A stretch of DNA of 64,000 bases from Promicromonospora soli. Lineage in GTDB: Bacteria > Actinomycetota > Actinomycetes > Actinomycetales > Cellulomonadaceae. The stretch spans positions 656,807 to 720,806 of the forward strand of contig NZ_BNAS01000002.1 of NCBI RefSeq assembly GCF_014653785.1, written 5' to 3'. The notes below the pieces were generated by a model. It did no database searches, was not told the DNA's origin, and was given only the letters and a program-made list of their open reading frames with translations. Positions 33,511-43,113 of the stretch are shown here, in pieces. Made by a program: the position numbers and the translations under genes. Numbering within the stretch: position 1 is the first letter of the stretch; every line of letters starts with the position of its first letter.

Positions 33511-34227
33511 ATGGGCGCCCTGGACCGCTTCGAGAAGAGCGTGGAGCGCATGATGAACAACGCGTTCGCCAAGGTGGGTCGTGGCGAAGTGAAGCCCGTC
33601 GAACTGGCGAGCAGGCTGCGGCGCGAGCTGGACGACCGTGCCGCGGTCGTCGGACGCGACCGTACTGTCGCACCGAATGAATTCACCATCGAGCTCGCTC
33701 CCGACGACTTCGCCCAGATCGAGGCGTGGGGTGCACAGACCCTGGCCGACGAGCTCGCGTCCAACATCACGGCATATGCCGCGACGCAGCACTATGCGTT
33801 CGTTGGACCCGTGAGCGTGACGTTCGACGAAAAGTACGAGCTGGTGCCCGGCCGCTTCACGGTGCGGTCACGCAGCGTGCAGGGGAGCGTCGCCCCGGCG
33901 ACGTCCGGCGCGCCGACCGGCCGCCACCCGCTCATCGACATCGATGGTCAGCGGTACCTGCTTACCGGGCCCGTGACCGTCATCGGGCGCGACGCCGAGG
34001 CTGACATCGTGGTGGACGACCCGGGTGTCTCCCGGCGCCACCTCGAGATCCGCGTGACGCCGGACGGCGTCGTCGCAACCGACATGGGCTCCACGAACGG
34101 TCTGTACGTGGAGGGCCACCAGGTCCCGGCCGCGACGCTGCTCGATGGCAACACGATGACCATCGGCCGTACCCGCATCATGTTCTGGACCGGCAGTGCG
34201 TCCGGTGCGGACAACGAGGACTGGTGA
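33511..34227 (+). CDS. fhaA: FhaA-like DUF3662 and FHA domain protein
   Basis: Phosphothreonine-binding adaptor that links the PknA/PknB kinases to cell-wall synthesis in actinobacteria. The 238-residue protein has an N-terminal DUF3662 domain (MGALDRFEKSVERMMNNAFAKVGRGEVKPVELASRLRRE) and a C-terminal FHA domain with VIGRDAEADIVV, GVSRRHLEI and DMGSTNGLYVEG, the phosphopeptide-binding residues. ATG 33511 has AAGGAGG upstream. It is the first gene of the cell-wall operon that runs to pknB. It is shorter than mycobacterial FhaA because the middle linker is absent. Confidence 0.93.
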   Translation: MGALDRFEKSVERMMNNAFAKVGRGEVKPVELASRLRRELDDRAAVVGRDRTVAPNEFTIELAPDDFAQIEAWGAQTLADELASNITAYAATQHYAFVGPVSVTFDEKYELVPGRFTVRSRSVQGSVAPATSGAPTGRHPLIDIDGQRYLLTGPVTVIGRDAEADIVVDDPGVSRRHLEIRVTPDGVVATDMGSTNGLYVEGHQVPAATLLDGNTMTIGRTRIMFWTGSASGADNEDW

Positions 34228-34237
34228 AGAATCTGAA

Positions 34238-34729
34238 ATGAGCGAGCTGACGTTCACCCTGCTTCGGCTGGGCTACCTGGTGCTGCTGTGGGTGTTCGTG
34301 CTCTCCGCCGTCGCCGTGCTCCGGCGCGACCTGGCCGGACCGCGCACGTCCAGCAGCCGGCGGCGCCGGCCTGAGCTCGCGGGGCCGGCCCCGGCTGCAG
34401 GCCCCGGTGGCGGCGCGTCCCGCGCGCCCCAGCGCGGTGGCCCGTCGCGGCTCGTCGTGGTGGCCGGCCCGCTCACCGGGACGACCATCCCGCTCACCTC
34501 GTCCGGCGTGCTGATCGGGCGCGCGCCGAGCTGCACCCTCGTGCTCGACGACGACTACTCGTCATCGCGCCACGCGCGGATCTTCCCCCAGGGCGGCCAG
34601 TGGTTCGTGGAGGACCTCGGTTCCACGAACGGCACCTACATCGGTGAGGAGCGGGTACAGGGCATCATCCCACTCGCTCCCGGCGTGGGCGTGCAGATCG
34701 GACAGTCCGTCGTCGAGCTCCAGGGATGA
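34238..34729 (+). CDS. fhaB: FhaB/FipA-like membrane-anchored FHA protein
   Basis: Signal-relay protein that binds phosphorylated partners near the division site. 163 residues: an N-terminal membrane anchor (FTLLRLGYLVLLWVFVLSAVAVL), an alanine/proline/glycine-rich linker, and an FHA domain with VLIGRAPSCTLVL, YSSSRHARIF and VEDLGSTNGTYIG. It starts at ATG 34238, ten bases after fhaA stops; an upstream frame from 34196 lies inside fhaA. It precedes pstP by seven bases. Confidence 0.92.
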   Translation: MSELTFTLLRLGYLVLLWVFVLSAVAVLRRDLAGPRTSSSRRRRPELAGPAPAAGPGGGASRAPQRGGPSRLVVVAGPLTGTTIPLTSSGVLIGRAPSCTLVLDDDYSSSRHARIFPQGGQWFVEDLGSTNGTYIGEERVQGIIPLAPGVGVQIGQSVVELQG

Positions 34730-34736
34730 CCACCAC

Positions 34737-36242
34737 GTGACCGTGACCTTGCGGTATGCCGCGCGCTCCGACGTCGGCCTCGTCCGCTCCAACAACCAGG
34801 ACTCCGCCTACGCGGGGCCCAACCTCCTCGTCGTGGCCGACGGGATGGGCGGGCACGCAGGCGGCGACGTCGCGTCCGCGCTGACGATCGCGGCCCTGGT
34901 GGGTCTTGACCGGCCCGACCACAGCTCCGACCAGTCGATGTCCGAGCTCGAACGCTCGATCGACCGCGCCCGGCAGGACCTCGTCGACGCGACGACGGCG
35001 AACCCGGACCTCGCGGGCATGGGCACCACGGTGACGGCCCTGCTGAAGTCCGGCAACACGCTGGCCATGGCCCACCTGGGCGACTCGCGCGCGTATCTGC
35101 TCCGCGACGGCACCCTGGCGCAGGTCACGGTGGACCACACCTTCGTGCAGCACTTGGTCGACACGGGTCGCATCACGCCCGACGAGGCCGAGACCCACCC
35201 GCAGCGCAACGTCGTCATGCGGGTGCTCGGTGACTTCGACCTGGACCTTACGCCCGACCTGTCGATCCGCGAGGCGGTGCCCGGCGACCGCTGGATGCTC
35301 TGCTCCGACGGCCTGTCCGGGTTCGTCCCCAACGAGGAGATCGGCGAGGTCCTCAACTCGGTCCCCTCCCCGCAGGACGCCGTCGAGCGGCTCGTCTCGA
35401 TGTCCATGCGCGCGGGCAGCACCGACAACATCACCGTCGTCGTGGCCGACGTCCTGGACGACGCCGCTGCGGCTACGACCGCCGTCAGCGTCACCCCCGA
35501 GATCGTCGGCTCGGCCGCCCTCGCGGGCGTGACCGCCGCAGGCGGCGGGCCTTCGCCCACGTCCCTGCCGGGCTCCGACATCGACGGCGACACCGTGACG
35601 GGCTTCAGCCGAGGTGCAGTCCCGCCGGGCGGTCAGTCCGCGCCCTCGCCCGCGACGGTGGGTGTACTGCCCGACCCCACGGCGCAGGACGGCCTCGCGG
35701 ACACGCTCGAGCAGGCCATGATCGCGGGTTCGTCCGACGAGGAGCAGTACCAGCCGGACGTCCAGCCCGACGACGACCTCGAAGAAGAGGTCGACGAGGA
35801 GGAAGCGGCGCCGAAGAAGCGCGGCTGGCTGACCGTCGTCGGCGTGTTCCTGCTCGTGATCGGCCTGGCCCTCGCGGGCTGGGGCGGCTACCGCTGGACC
35901 CAGACCCAGTACTACGTGGGCGAGGCCGACGGACAGGTAGCTGTGTTCCGCGGTATCCCGGCGACCGTCGGTCCCCTGACCTTCTCGACGGCGGTCGAGC
36001 TCACCGGCACCCGTGTCGACGAGCTGCCCGGGTTCGTCGCCGACCGCGTGCAGGAGACCATCCGGGCCACGTCGCTCGAGGATGCCCGCGGACGCGCCGA
36101 CCGCCTGATCTCGGACGCCGCCGAGGAGACCGAGCCGTCGCCGTCGCCCAGCCCCTCGCCGAGCGACGAGCCGCGCGGGAGCTCCTCGCCGGAGTCCCGG
36201 TCGACGGCTACGAACGACTCCGACCAGGGGGCGAACGGATGA
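34737..36242 (+). CDS. pstP: PP2C-family Ser/Thr protein phosphatase
   Basis: Removes phosphates placed by PknA and PknB. The N-terminal catalytic domain (residues about 5-240) has SDVGLVRSNNQDSAYAGPNLLVVADGMGGHAGGDVAS, MGTTVTALLKSGNTLAMAHLGDSRAYLLRDG, LCSDGLSGFV and GSTDNITVVVADV, with the Asp residues that bind two or three metal ions. A proline- and acid-rich linker precedes a membrane helix (LTVVGVFLLVIGLALAGWGGY) and an extracytoplasmic tail. The GTG at 34737 starts the conserved domain. It is 501 residues and overlaps rodA by four bases. Confidence 0.94.
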   Translation: MTVTLRYAARSDVGLVRSNNQDSAYAGPNLLVVADGMGGHAGGDVASALTIAALVGLDRPDHSSDQSMSELERSIDRARQDLVDATTANPDLAGMGTTVTALLKSGNTLAMAHLGDSRAYLLRDGTLAQVTVDHTFVQHLVDTGRITPDEAETHPQRNVVMRVLGDFDLDLTPDLSIREAVPGDRWMLCSDGLSGFVPNEEIGEVLNSVPSPQDAVERLVSMSMRAGSTDNITVVVADVLDDAAAATTAVSVTPEIVGSAALAGVTAAGGGPSPTSLPGSDIDGDTVTGFSRGAVPPGGQSAPSPATVGVLPDPTAQDGLADTLEQAMIAGSSDEEQYQPDVQPDDDLEEEVDEEEAAPKKRGWLTVVGVFLLVIGLALAGWGGYRWTQTQYYVGEADGQVAVFRGIPATVGPLTFSTAVELTGTRVDELPGFVADRVQETIRATSLEDARGRADRLISDAAEETEPSPSPSPSPSDEPRGSSSPESRSTATNDSDQGANG

Positions 36243-37735
36243 GCGGCCTCCGGCCCGAGGAGAACGCCCCCACCCGCATCGCGGAAGCGGTGCTGCTCGT
36301 CGTGGCGCTGGCCCTCGGCATGGGCGGCATGTGGATGGTCGGCTATGCGCTCGAGGACGGTCTGCCCGAGGGCTTCTGGACGTACTCGATAGTGCTGGCG
36401 GCGCTGGCGTTCACCACGCACATCGTGCTGCGGCTGCGCGCACCCTACGCCGACCAGGTGATCCTGCCGGCCGTGGTGCTGCTGAACAGCGTCAGCATGG
36501 CGATGGTCCTGCGGCTGGACCTGGTGGATATGCGAGGTGCGAACGCCTCCCGCCACCTCATGTGGACCGCGTTGGGCGTCATCGTCGCCTGCGTCGTCAT
36601 CTTCCTGCTGCGTGACCACCGCAGTCTGCGGCGTCTGACCTACACGGCGATGGTCGTGGGCATCGTCCTCGTGATCCTTCCGCTGATCCCCGGCCTGGGC
36701 CAAGAGATCAACGGTGCCCAGATCTGGATCTTCATCGGCCCGTTCTCGCTGCAGCCGGCCGAGTTCGCCAAGATCGCGTTCGCCGTGTTCTTCGCGGGCT
36801 ACCTGGTCGCGAACCGCGACACCCTGGCACTGGCCGGCAAGAAGTTTCTCGGCCTGCAGCTCCCCCGGCTGCGCGACCTGGGGCCCATCCTGATTGTCTG
36901 GGCGGTTTCGCTGGCGGTCCTCATCGGCGAGAAGGACCTGGGTACGTCGCTCCTCTTCTTCGGCCTGTTCGTCGGCATGCTCTACCTGGCCACCGACCGG
37001 GTGGGCTGGATCGTCATCGGTCTCACCATGTTCGCCGGCGGCGCGGTGGCGGCGTGGTCGATCTTCAGCCACGTCCAGGCCCGGGTGGACATCTGGCTCA
37101 ACCCGCTCGACGCCGAGCTGTACGCGCGCGAGTTCGGCGGCTCCTACCAGATCGTCCAGGGCCTGTTCGGCATGGCGTACGGCGGCATGTTCGGCGCCGG
37201 CTGGGGCGAGGGCTACCCGGACCGCGTGCCGTTCGCGTTCTCCGACTTCGTCTACGCCTCGCTCGGCGAGGAGCTCGGACTCACCGGCCTGCTGGCGATC
37301 CTGCTCATCTACCTGGTGATCGTCCAGCGCGGCCTGCGCCACGCGGTCGGTGTGCGCGACGGATTCGGCAAGCTGCTCGCGGGCGGCCTCGCGTTCGTCA
37401 TGGCGCTGCAGCTCTTCGTGGTGGTGGGCGGCATCACCCGCATCATCCCCCTCACCGGCCTGACCCTGCCGTTCATGGCGCAGGGCGGATCCTCCCTGCT
37501 CGCGAACTGGATTGTCATCGCACTCATGCTGCGCATCTCCGACGCCGCTCGACGCCCCTCGGCCCTGCCCACCCGCGGCGCGCTGGCCGACCCGGCGCCC
37601 GCGATGGTGGGCGGCGACGCCATCGAGGTGGGTGGCCCCGGTGTGGGCCCGGTGCAGGCGGGGACCGAGGCCGGCGCCGGCCGGGGTGCGACGCCCGACG
37701 AGGCTACCCAGATCGTCCGGGGGGTGGAGCGGTGA
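36239..37735 (+). CDS. rodA: SEDS-family peptidoglycan glycosyltransferase (RodA/FtsW)
   Basis: Polymerises lipid II glycan strands in partnership with the adjacent class B PBP. The 498-residue protein has about ten to twelve membrane helices. SEDS signatures are FIGPFSLQPAEFAKIAFAVFFAGYL, the LPRLRDLGPIL and LIGEKDLGTSLLFFGLF loop, and AYGGMFGAGWGEGYPDRVPFAFSDFVYASLGEELGL and VVVGGITRIIPLTGLTLPFMAQGGSSLLANW near the C-terminus. A 60-residue proline/glycine-rich tail follows. ATG overlaps the pstP stop, and its own stop overlaps the GTG of pbpA. Confidence 0.94.
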   Translation: MSGLRPEENAPTRIAEAVLLVVALALGMGGMWMVGYALEDGLPEGFWTYSIVLAALAFTTHIVLRLRAPYADQVILPAVVLLNSVSMAMVLRLDLVDMRGANASRHLMWTALGVIVACVVIFLLRDHRSLRRLTYTAMVVGIVLVILPLIPGLGQEINGAQIWIFIGPFSLQPAEFAKIAFAVFFAGYLVANRDTLALAGKKFLGLQLPRLRDLGPILIVWAVSLAVLIGEKDLGTSLLFFGLFVGMLYLATDRVGWIVIGLTMFAGGAVAAWSIFSHVQARVDIWLNPLDAELYAREFGGSYQIVQGLFGMAYGGMFGAGWGEGYPDRVPFAFSDFVYASLGEELGLTGLLAILLIYLVIVQRGLRHAVGVRDGFGKLLAGGLAFVMALQLFVVVGGITRIIPLTGLTLPFMAQGGSSLLANWIVIALMLRISDAARRPSALPTRGALADPAPAMVGGDAIEVGGPGVGPVQAGTEAGAGRGATPDEATQIVRGVER

Positions 37736-39264
37736 ACACGACTCTGCGTCGCCTCTCGACCGTCGTGATGGCCATGTTCGTGGCCCTCATGGTCTCGACG
37801 ACCTGGATCCAGTTCGTGACCGCGGGCTCGCTGAACGAAGATCCGCGCAACTTCCGCAACATCTACAGCGAGCTGGGCCGCGACCGCGGGCCGATCGTCG
37901 TGGGCGGCGAGCCGATCGTGACGTCCGAGCCGGTCGACGACGACTACAAGTACCAGCGCACCTACTCGGGCGGGGACGCGGGCGCCGCCAGCGTGTACGC
38001 GCCGCTGACCGGCTTCTTCGCTGTCACCGGCACCTACACAGGGCTCGAGCGCTACGCGAACGGGTACCTCGGCGGCGAGGACGACTCGCTCTGGCTCGAC
38101 CGGCTGCAGAACCTCATCACCGGTGAGGAGGCGCAGGGCTCCTCCGTCGAGCTCACCATCGACCCCAAGGTTCAGAAGGCCGCCTGGGACGCCCTCGGCG
38201 ACTACACCGGTGCCGCTGTGGCGTTGGACCCGAAGACGGGGGCCATCCTCGCGATGGTCTCCAAGCCTTCGTACGACCCGAACACGATCGCGGTGCACAG
38301 CAACGACGAGGCCACCACCGCCTACAACAAGCTTCTGAACCAGAACCCGCAGGTCAACTCGGTGGACGGCTCGGAGCGGTTCAGCCCCTACGGCCCGACC
38401 GTGAACCGTGGCATCAATGCCACGTACCCGCCTGGGTCGACCTTCAAGCTGCTCACGGCGGCCGCGGCCGTCGAGTACGAGGGCATGTCCCCTGACACCC
38501 AGATCCCGGCGCCGGACGTCTACCAGCTTCCCGGCACGACGGGCGACGGCGGCAGCGTGCAGAACTTCGGCGGCGAGACCTGCTCCGCCACGGGCGAGAT
38601 GACGCTCAAGGACGCCCTCCGGATCTCCTGCAACACCGCTTTCCTCGGCCTGGCCAACGAGGTCGGCAAGGACGGCATGCAGCAGATGTTCGAGGACTTC
38701 GGGTTCACCGAGTCGATCGACATCCCGATGTCCACTTCGATCGGCGCCTACCCGGGCCTGTCCGACACGGCCAAGGACGACTCCGACGCCCGCATCGCGC
38801 TGTCCGGCATGGGCCAGGGTGACCTCCGCCTGACGCCGCTCCAGGTCGCCATGATGTCGGCCGCGATCGCGAACGACGGCGACCTCATGGAGCCGTACCT
38901 CATCAAGAGCGTGCGGGACAGCGACGTCGAGCTGGTCAGCCAGACCAAGCCGAGCCGCTACAAGAGCCCGTTCTCGTCGTCCACGGCCGACGCGCTGACC
39001 GAGATGATGATCGCGGTCGTCAACGACGGCTCCGGCCAGGGCGCCCAGATCCCGGGCGTGGAGGTGGCCGGCAAGACCGGTACCGCCGAGGACGACCCGC
39101 GGTCGCCGACGCTGTGGTTCACGTCGTTCGCCCCGGCCAACGACCCGCAGGTCGCAGTGGCCGTGGTGCTGGAGAACGAGGGCCAGTCCACCAACGAGTC
39201 GACGGGTGGCGCCCTGGCCAGCCCGATCGCCGCGCAGATCATGCAGGCGGCGATCTCGAAATGA
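37732..39264 (+). CDS. pbpA: Class B penicillin-binding protein (transpeptidase)
   Basis: Crosslinks peptidoglycan downstream of RodA. The 510-residue protein has an N-terminal membrane anchor (LSTVVMAMFVALMVSTTWIQFV), a dimerisation domain, and a transpeptidase domain with the active-site serine in PGSTFKLL, SCN in RISCNTAFL and KTG in VAGKTGTAED. The start GTG 37732 overlaps the rodA stop (GTGA). It matches the PbpA subgroup of mycobacteria and other actinomycetes in length and neighbours. Confidence 0.94.
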   Translation: MNTTLRRLSTVVMAMFVALMVSTTWIQFVTAGSLNEDPRNFRNIYSELGRDRGPIVVGGEPIVTSEPVDDDYKYQRTYSGGDAGAASVYAPLTGFFAVTGTYTGLERYANGYLGGEDDSLWLDRLQNLITGEEAQGSSVELTIDPKVQKAAWDALGDYTGAAVALDPKTGAILAMVSKPSYDPNTIAVHSNDEATTAYNKLLNQNPQVNSVDGSERFSPYGPTVNRGINATYPPGSTFKLLTAAAAVEYEGMSPDTQIPAPDVYQLPGTTGDGGSVQNFGGETCSATGEMTLKDALRISCNTAFLGLANEVGKDGMQQMFEDFGFTESIDIPMSTSIGAYPGLSDTAKDDSDARIALSGMGQGDLRLTPLQVAMMSAAIANDGDLMEPYLIKSVRDSDVELVSQTKPSRYKSPFSSSTADALTEMMIAVVNDGSGQGAQIPGVEVAGKTGTAEDDPRSPTLWFTSFAPANDPQVAVAVVLENEGQSTNESTGGALASPIAAQIMQAAISK

Positions 39265-41045
39265 GACCGGTTGAGGGTCTGACGCTCGGCGAGCGCTACA
39301 CGCTGGTGCGGCGCATCGCCATGGGCGGAATGGGCGAGGTCTGGGTCGCGCGCGACGAGAAGCTCGCGCGCGAGATCGCCGTCAAGGTGCTCCGCGAGGA
39401 GTACACGGGCAACGAGGACTTTCTTCGTCGCCTGCGCACGGAGGCCCGGAACTCGTCGACCCTCACTCACCCCAACATCGCTCAGATGTTCGACTACGGC
39501 GAGGAGAACGGCGCCGGCTACCTCGTCATGGAGCTGGTCCTGGGCGAGCCGCTCGCCGACCTGCTCGAGCGCGAGCCGGTGCTCCCGCCGGCCAAGCTGC
39601 TGCCGATCCTGGCGCAGACGGCGCGCGGCCTGCACGCCGCGCACCTCGCCGGCGTGGTGCACCGCGACGTGAAGCCGGGCAACATCCTGCTGGAGCACAC
39701 CGGCACGGTGAAGATCACGGACTTCGGTGTCTCGGTCGCGCAGAACCAGGTGCCGATGACGGCCACCGGCATGGTCATGGGCACCGCGCAGTATCTGTCG
39801 CCCGAGCAGGCAGTGGGCCAGTCGGCCACCGGCGCCTCGGACATCTACGCGCTCGGCGTCGTCGCCTACGAGGCGACCGCGGGCCGCCGCCCGTTCACCG
39901 GCAGGACGCCGGTCGACATCGCCATCGCGCATGTCAACGCGCCCGTGCCGCTGCTGCCTACGTCGGTGCACCCGGGCCTGGCCGAGACCATCACGCAGAT
40001 GCTGGAGAAGGACCCGGCGCAGCGGATCTCCTCCGCGGACCTGCTTGCGCGGCACCTCGACGTGCTCGCCGCCGAGATCGCGGAGGACCCGTTCGGCAGC
40101 TCGCGCTACGCGCGCCGCACGCGCCGGGACGGGCAGGCGCCATCCCCGCAGCGAGCGGCCAACGGCCGGAGCAACGCGGCGCAGCCTGGTCCGTCGCACG
40201 CCCGACGGCAGGCTCCGTTCGGCCAGAGCAGCGGCGGCCGGCACACCACGGTGGCCAACGCGCAGTCCGCACCGCCCAGCCCGGACCAGGGCACGCCGAC
40301 GAGCGGATACGGCTCGGGCACCTCGGCGGGTGGCTACGGCTCCGGCCCCTATGCTTCCGGCTCGTACGGCTCCGACTCGGCCGGGTACGGCACGACGTCG
40401 GGCGCCTATGGGACGGACGCCTACGGGCGTCCTTATTCGCCTGCGCCGGGCACCCCGGCCGGCGGTCCCGGCTCGGCTCCCCGCTCGGACGCGTACGGCA
40501 CGGATTCCGCCGGCTACGGCTCGGACTCCGCGGGCTACGGCACGACGTCGGGCGCCTATGGCTCCGATGCCTACGGCCGGCCGAACGGTTCCGGATACGT
40601 CCCGCCGCCGTCGGGGGGCGGGGCCGGCAGCGGCGCCGGGAACGGCGCGGCGCGGGCCTACCCATCCCGCCGCGACCTGCACTCGACACGCCAGGACGGA
40701 CGGAGGGTCCCCCAGCAGGGGCGCTCGGGAGGGCACCCTGGGAAAGGACGCCGAAGTCTGTCGTCCGACATCCAACACTGGGTGAACGGGATCGAGGGCC
40801 GTTTCGGGGTCCGGGTGTCCTGGCCGCTCGTTGCGCTGGTCGCGTTGCTGCTCGTGGTCCTCATCATCACGCTGGTCACGGGGGGCGGCAACGACGGCGC
40901 TCTGCAGGAGCCGTGGGGTTCCTCCGAAATCTACGCCGAAACGCTGAATTCCCCAGCAGCGGCCGGACTGGCCACTTCTGGGATGATGCTCCTCAACGAG
41001 TCGTATGCCCTGAGGCAGACGGCCACGACATCAAAGGACCTATGA
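39261..41045 (+). CDS. pknA: PknA-like Ser/Thr protein kinase with a repetitive linker
   Basis: Phosphorylates cell-division and envelope proteins. The kinase domain (residues about 11-270) has IAMGGMGEVWVARD, catalytic Lys42 (AVKVL), HRDVKPGN and DFGVSV. A long linker (residues about 285-480) is rich in Gly, Tyr, Ser and Ala with recurring SAGYGTTSGAYG and DAYGRP units. A membrane helix (WPLVALVALLLVVLIITLVT) and a short outer tail follow. Both length (594) and the linker exceed typical PknA (about 430). ATG overlaps the pbpA stop. Confidence 0.92.
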   Translation: MRPVEGLTLGERYTLVRRIAMGGMGEVWVARDEKLAREIAVKVLREEYTGNEDFLRRLRTEARNSSTLTHPNIAQMFDYGEENGAGYLVMELVLGEPLADLLEREPVLPPAKLLPILAQTARGLHAAHLAGVVHRDVKPGNILLEHTGTVKITDFGVSVAQNQVPMTATGMVMGTAQYLSPEQAVGQSATGASDIYALGVVAYEATAGRRPFTGRTPVDIAIAHVNAPVPLLPTSVHPGLAETITQMLEKDPAQRISSADLLARHLDVLAAEIAEDPFGSSRYARRTRRDGQAPSPQRAANGRSNAAQPGPSHARRQAPFGQSSGGRHTTVANAQSAPPSPDQGTPTSGYGSGTSAGGYGSGPYASGSYGSDSAGYGTTSGAYGTDAYGRPYSPAPGTPAGGPGSAPRSDAYGTDSAGYGSDSAGYGTTSGAYGSDAYGRPNGSGYVPPPSGGGAGSGAGNGAARAYPSRRDLHSTRQDGRRVPQQGRSGGHPGKGRRSLSSDIQHWVNGIEGRFGVRVSWPLVALVALLLVVLIITLVTGGGNDGALQEPWGSSEIYAETLNSPAAAGLATSGMMLLNESYALRQTATTSKDL

Positions 41046-43061
41046 GTGGTGGAGAACACGCCCCGCGTACTCGCCGGCCGTTATGAGGTCGGCGAGCTCG
41101 TCGGCCGTGGCGGCATGGCCGAGGTACACATCGGCCACGACACACGCCTCGGTCGTACAGTCGCGATCAAGGTGCTCCGTTCCGACCTCGCTCGCGACCC
41201 GTCCTTCCTCACGCGCTTCCGCCGTGAGGCACAGTCTGCTGCTGCTCTGAACCACCCGGCGGTCGTCGCCGTGTACGACACGGGCGAGGACATCCACCAG
41301 AACGCCGCGGGCGAGGACGTGCACGTGCCGTTCATCGTCATGGAGTACGTGGAGGGTCACACCGTCCGCGACATCCTGACCGACGGCGCAGCGGTGCCCA
41401 TCGAGGAGGCCGTCGAGATCACCGTCGGTGTGCTGAGCGCGCTGGAGTACTCGCACCACGCCGGCATCGTGCACCGCGACATCAAGCCTGCGAACGTGAT
41501 GATCACGCCGACGGGCGCGGTGAAGGTGATGGACTTCGGCATCGCGCGTGCCATGGCGGACTCCGCGTCCACCATGACGGCGACGCACGCCGTGATCGGC
41601 ACCGCGCAGTACCTCTCGCCGGAGCAGGCCCGTGGCGAGCAGGTGGACACACGGTCCGACCTGTACTCGACCGGATGCATGCTGTTCGAGCTGCTCACGG
41701 GCCGCCCGCCGTTCCAGGGTGACTCGCCCGTCGCAGTCGCCTACCAGCACGTGGGCCAGGAGCCGCAGCGCCCGTCGGAGGTCGCCACCGACGTCCCCGA
41801 CGTGCTCGACCGCATCACCCTCAAGGCCCTGACCAAGGACCGCGACCACCGGTACAGCACGGCCGCCGACTTCCGGCGCGACCTGGAGGCCGCCATGCGC
41901 GGTGGCCAGATCAGCGCACCGATGGTCGGCGCCATGATGGGCGCCACGCAGGTCGCGGGCCCGCCCGCCTACGGCGCCACCCAGGTCATGACGCCGGCCC
42001 AGGGCAACTGGGGTCCGACGACCGCGCAGCAGAGCCCGGTCACGCCTGGCGGGGGTTACCCCGGTCAGCCCACCCGCGGCCAGCGCGAGCCCGAGCAGAA
42101 GAGCCGGGCGCTCATGTGGTGGCTGCTGGGCATCGCCCTCGCGGCCGTCGCGGCGATCGTCATCGCCATGGCGATGAACAACCAGACTCAGACGCCGACG
42201 GGGGTTCCGGTACCCCCGATCGCGGAGGGCCTGACCGCCGAGGAGGCGCGGGGGCAGATCGAGGCCGCGGGCCTGCAGTTCGAGAAGGCCATCGACAAGG
42301 ACTCCGACCTGGAAGAGGGCCGGACGACGGGCAAGACCGACCCGGCCGCCGGGAAGGAGGTCGCCGCGAACTCGACGGTCACCGTCTTCGTGGCCGGCGC
42401 CCCTGGCCAGGTCACGATCCCTGACCTGAAAGGCCTGTCCGAGGACGCCGCCCGGGCTGAGCTCGAGAAGCTCAACCTCCAGGTCAGCGGCACCGACACC
42501 GAGAACAGCCCCGACGTCGATCAGGGCATGGTGACCAAGAGCGAGCCCGGCGCCGGCAAGCCGGCGCAAGAGGGCTCGGAGGTCGCCCTGTACCTGTCGA
42601 CCGGTAACACCACGATTCCGAACGTCATCGGGCAGTCGAGGGACGCCGCCGAGCAACAGCTGGGGAACCTGGGGCTCGGCACCATCCAGTGGGACGAGGA
42701 AGAGACCGACGAGGTCGCTGAGGGCACGGTGGCCCGCACCGATCCTGAGGCGGGTGACGTGCCGCAGGGCACCTCGATCACCGTCTACATCGCGGTGGCG
42801 CCGGCTCCCCAGGAGGCGACGGTCCCTCCGGACCTGGCCGGCAAGACGGTCGAGGAAGCCCAGCTCGCGTGCACCGGTGTGCAGATCACCTGCGTCGAAG
42901 CCGCCCAGGAGCCCTCCGACATCTTCGACGAGGGCCAGGTGATCCGCTCGGATCCGCCGCCCGGTTCCACCGTCGAGGTGGGAGACACCATCAACCTGGT
43001 CGTCTCGTCCGGCCCGGAGAACGGCGGCGGAGAGGGCGACGGCGAGGACATCATCCCGTAG
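41046..43061 (+). CDS. pknB: PknB-like Ser/Thr kinase with four PASTA repeats
   Basis: Senses peptidoglycan fragments and controls wall synthesis. The kinase domain has VGRGGMAEVHIG, Lys42 (AIKVL), HRDIKPANV, DFGIARAM and GTAQYLSPEQA. After a linker, the membrane helix is LMWWLLGIALAAVAAIVIAMAM, and the outer part has four PASTA modules (starting VPPIAEGLTAEEA, TIPDLKGLSEDAA, TIPNVIGQSRDAA and VPPDLAGKTVEEA). The last has a cysteine pair (LACTGVQITCVE). Starts at GTG 41046 directly after the pknA stop; GTG 41049 is also in frame. 671 residues; it closes the operon. Confidence 0.95.
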   Translation: MVENTPRVLAGRYEVGELVGRGGMAEVHIGHDTRLGRTVAIKVLRSDLARDPSFLTRFRREAQSAAALNHPAVVAVYDTGEDIHQNAAGEDVHVPFIVMEYVEGHTVRDILTDGAAVPIEEAVEITVGVLSALEYSHHAGIVHRDIKPANVMITPTGAVKVMDFGIARAMADSASTMTATHAVIGTAQYLSPEQARGEQVDTRSDLYSTGCMLFELLTGRPPFQGDSPVAVAYQHVGQEPQRPSEVATDVPDVLDRITLKALTKDRDHRYSTAADFRRDLEAAMRGGQISAPMVGAMMGATQVAGPPAYGATQVMTPAQGNWGPTTAQQSPVTPGGGYPGQPTRGQREPEQKSRALMWWLLGIALAAVAAIVIAMAMNNQTQTPTGVPVPPIAEGLTAEEARGQIEAAGLQFEKAIDKDSDLEEGRTTGKTDPAAGKEVAANSTVTVFVAGAPGQVTIPDLKGLSEDAARAELEKLNLQVSGTDTENSPDVDQGMVTKSEPGAGKPAQEGSEVALYLSTGNTTIPNVIGQSRDAAEQQLGNLGLGTIQWDEEETDEVAEGTVARTDPEAGDVPQGTSITVYIAVAPAPQEATVPPDLAGKTVEEAQLACTGVQITCVEAAQEPSDIFDEGQVIRSDPPPGSTVEVGDTINLVVSSGPENGGGEGDGEDIIP

Positions 43062-43113
43062 CCCCTCCGACCCGGGACGCCCGGTCAGCAGAGCGCGGAC
43101 ATGGCGCCGTTGG

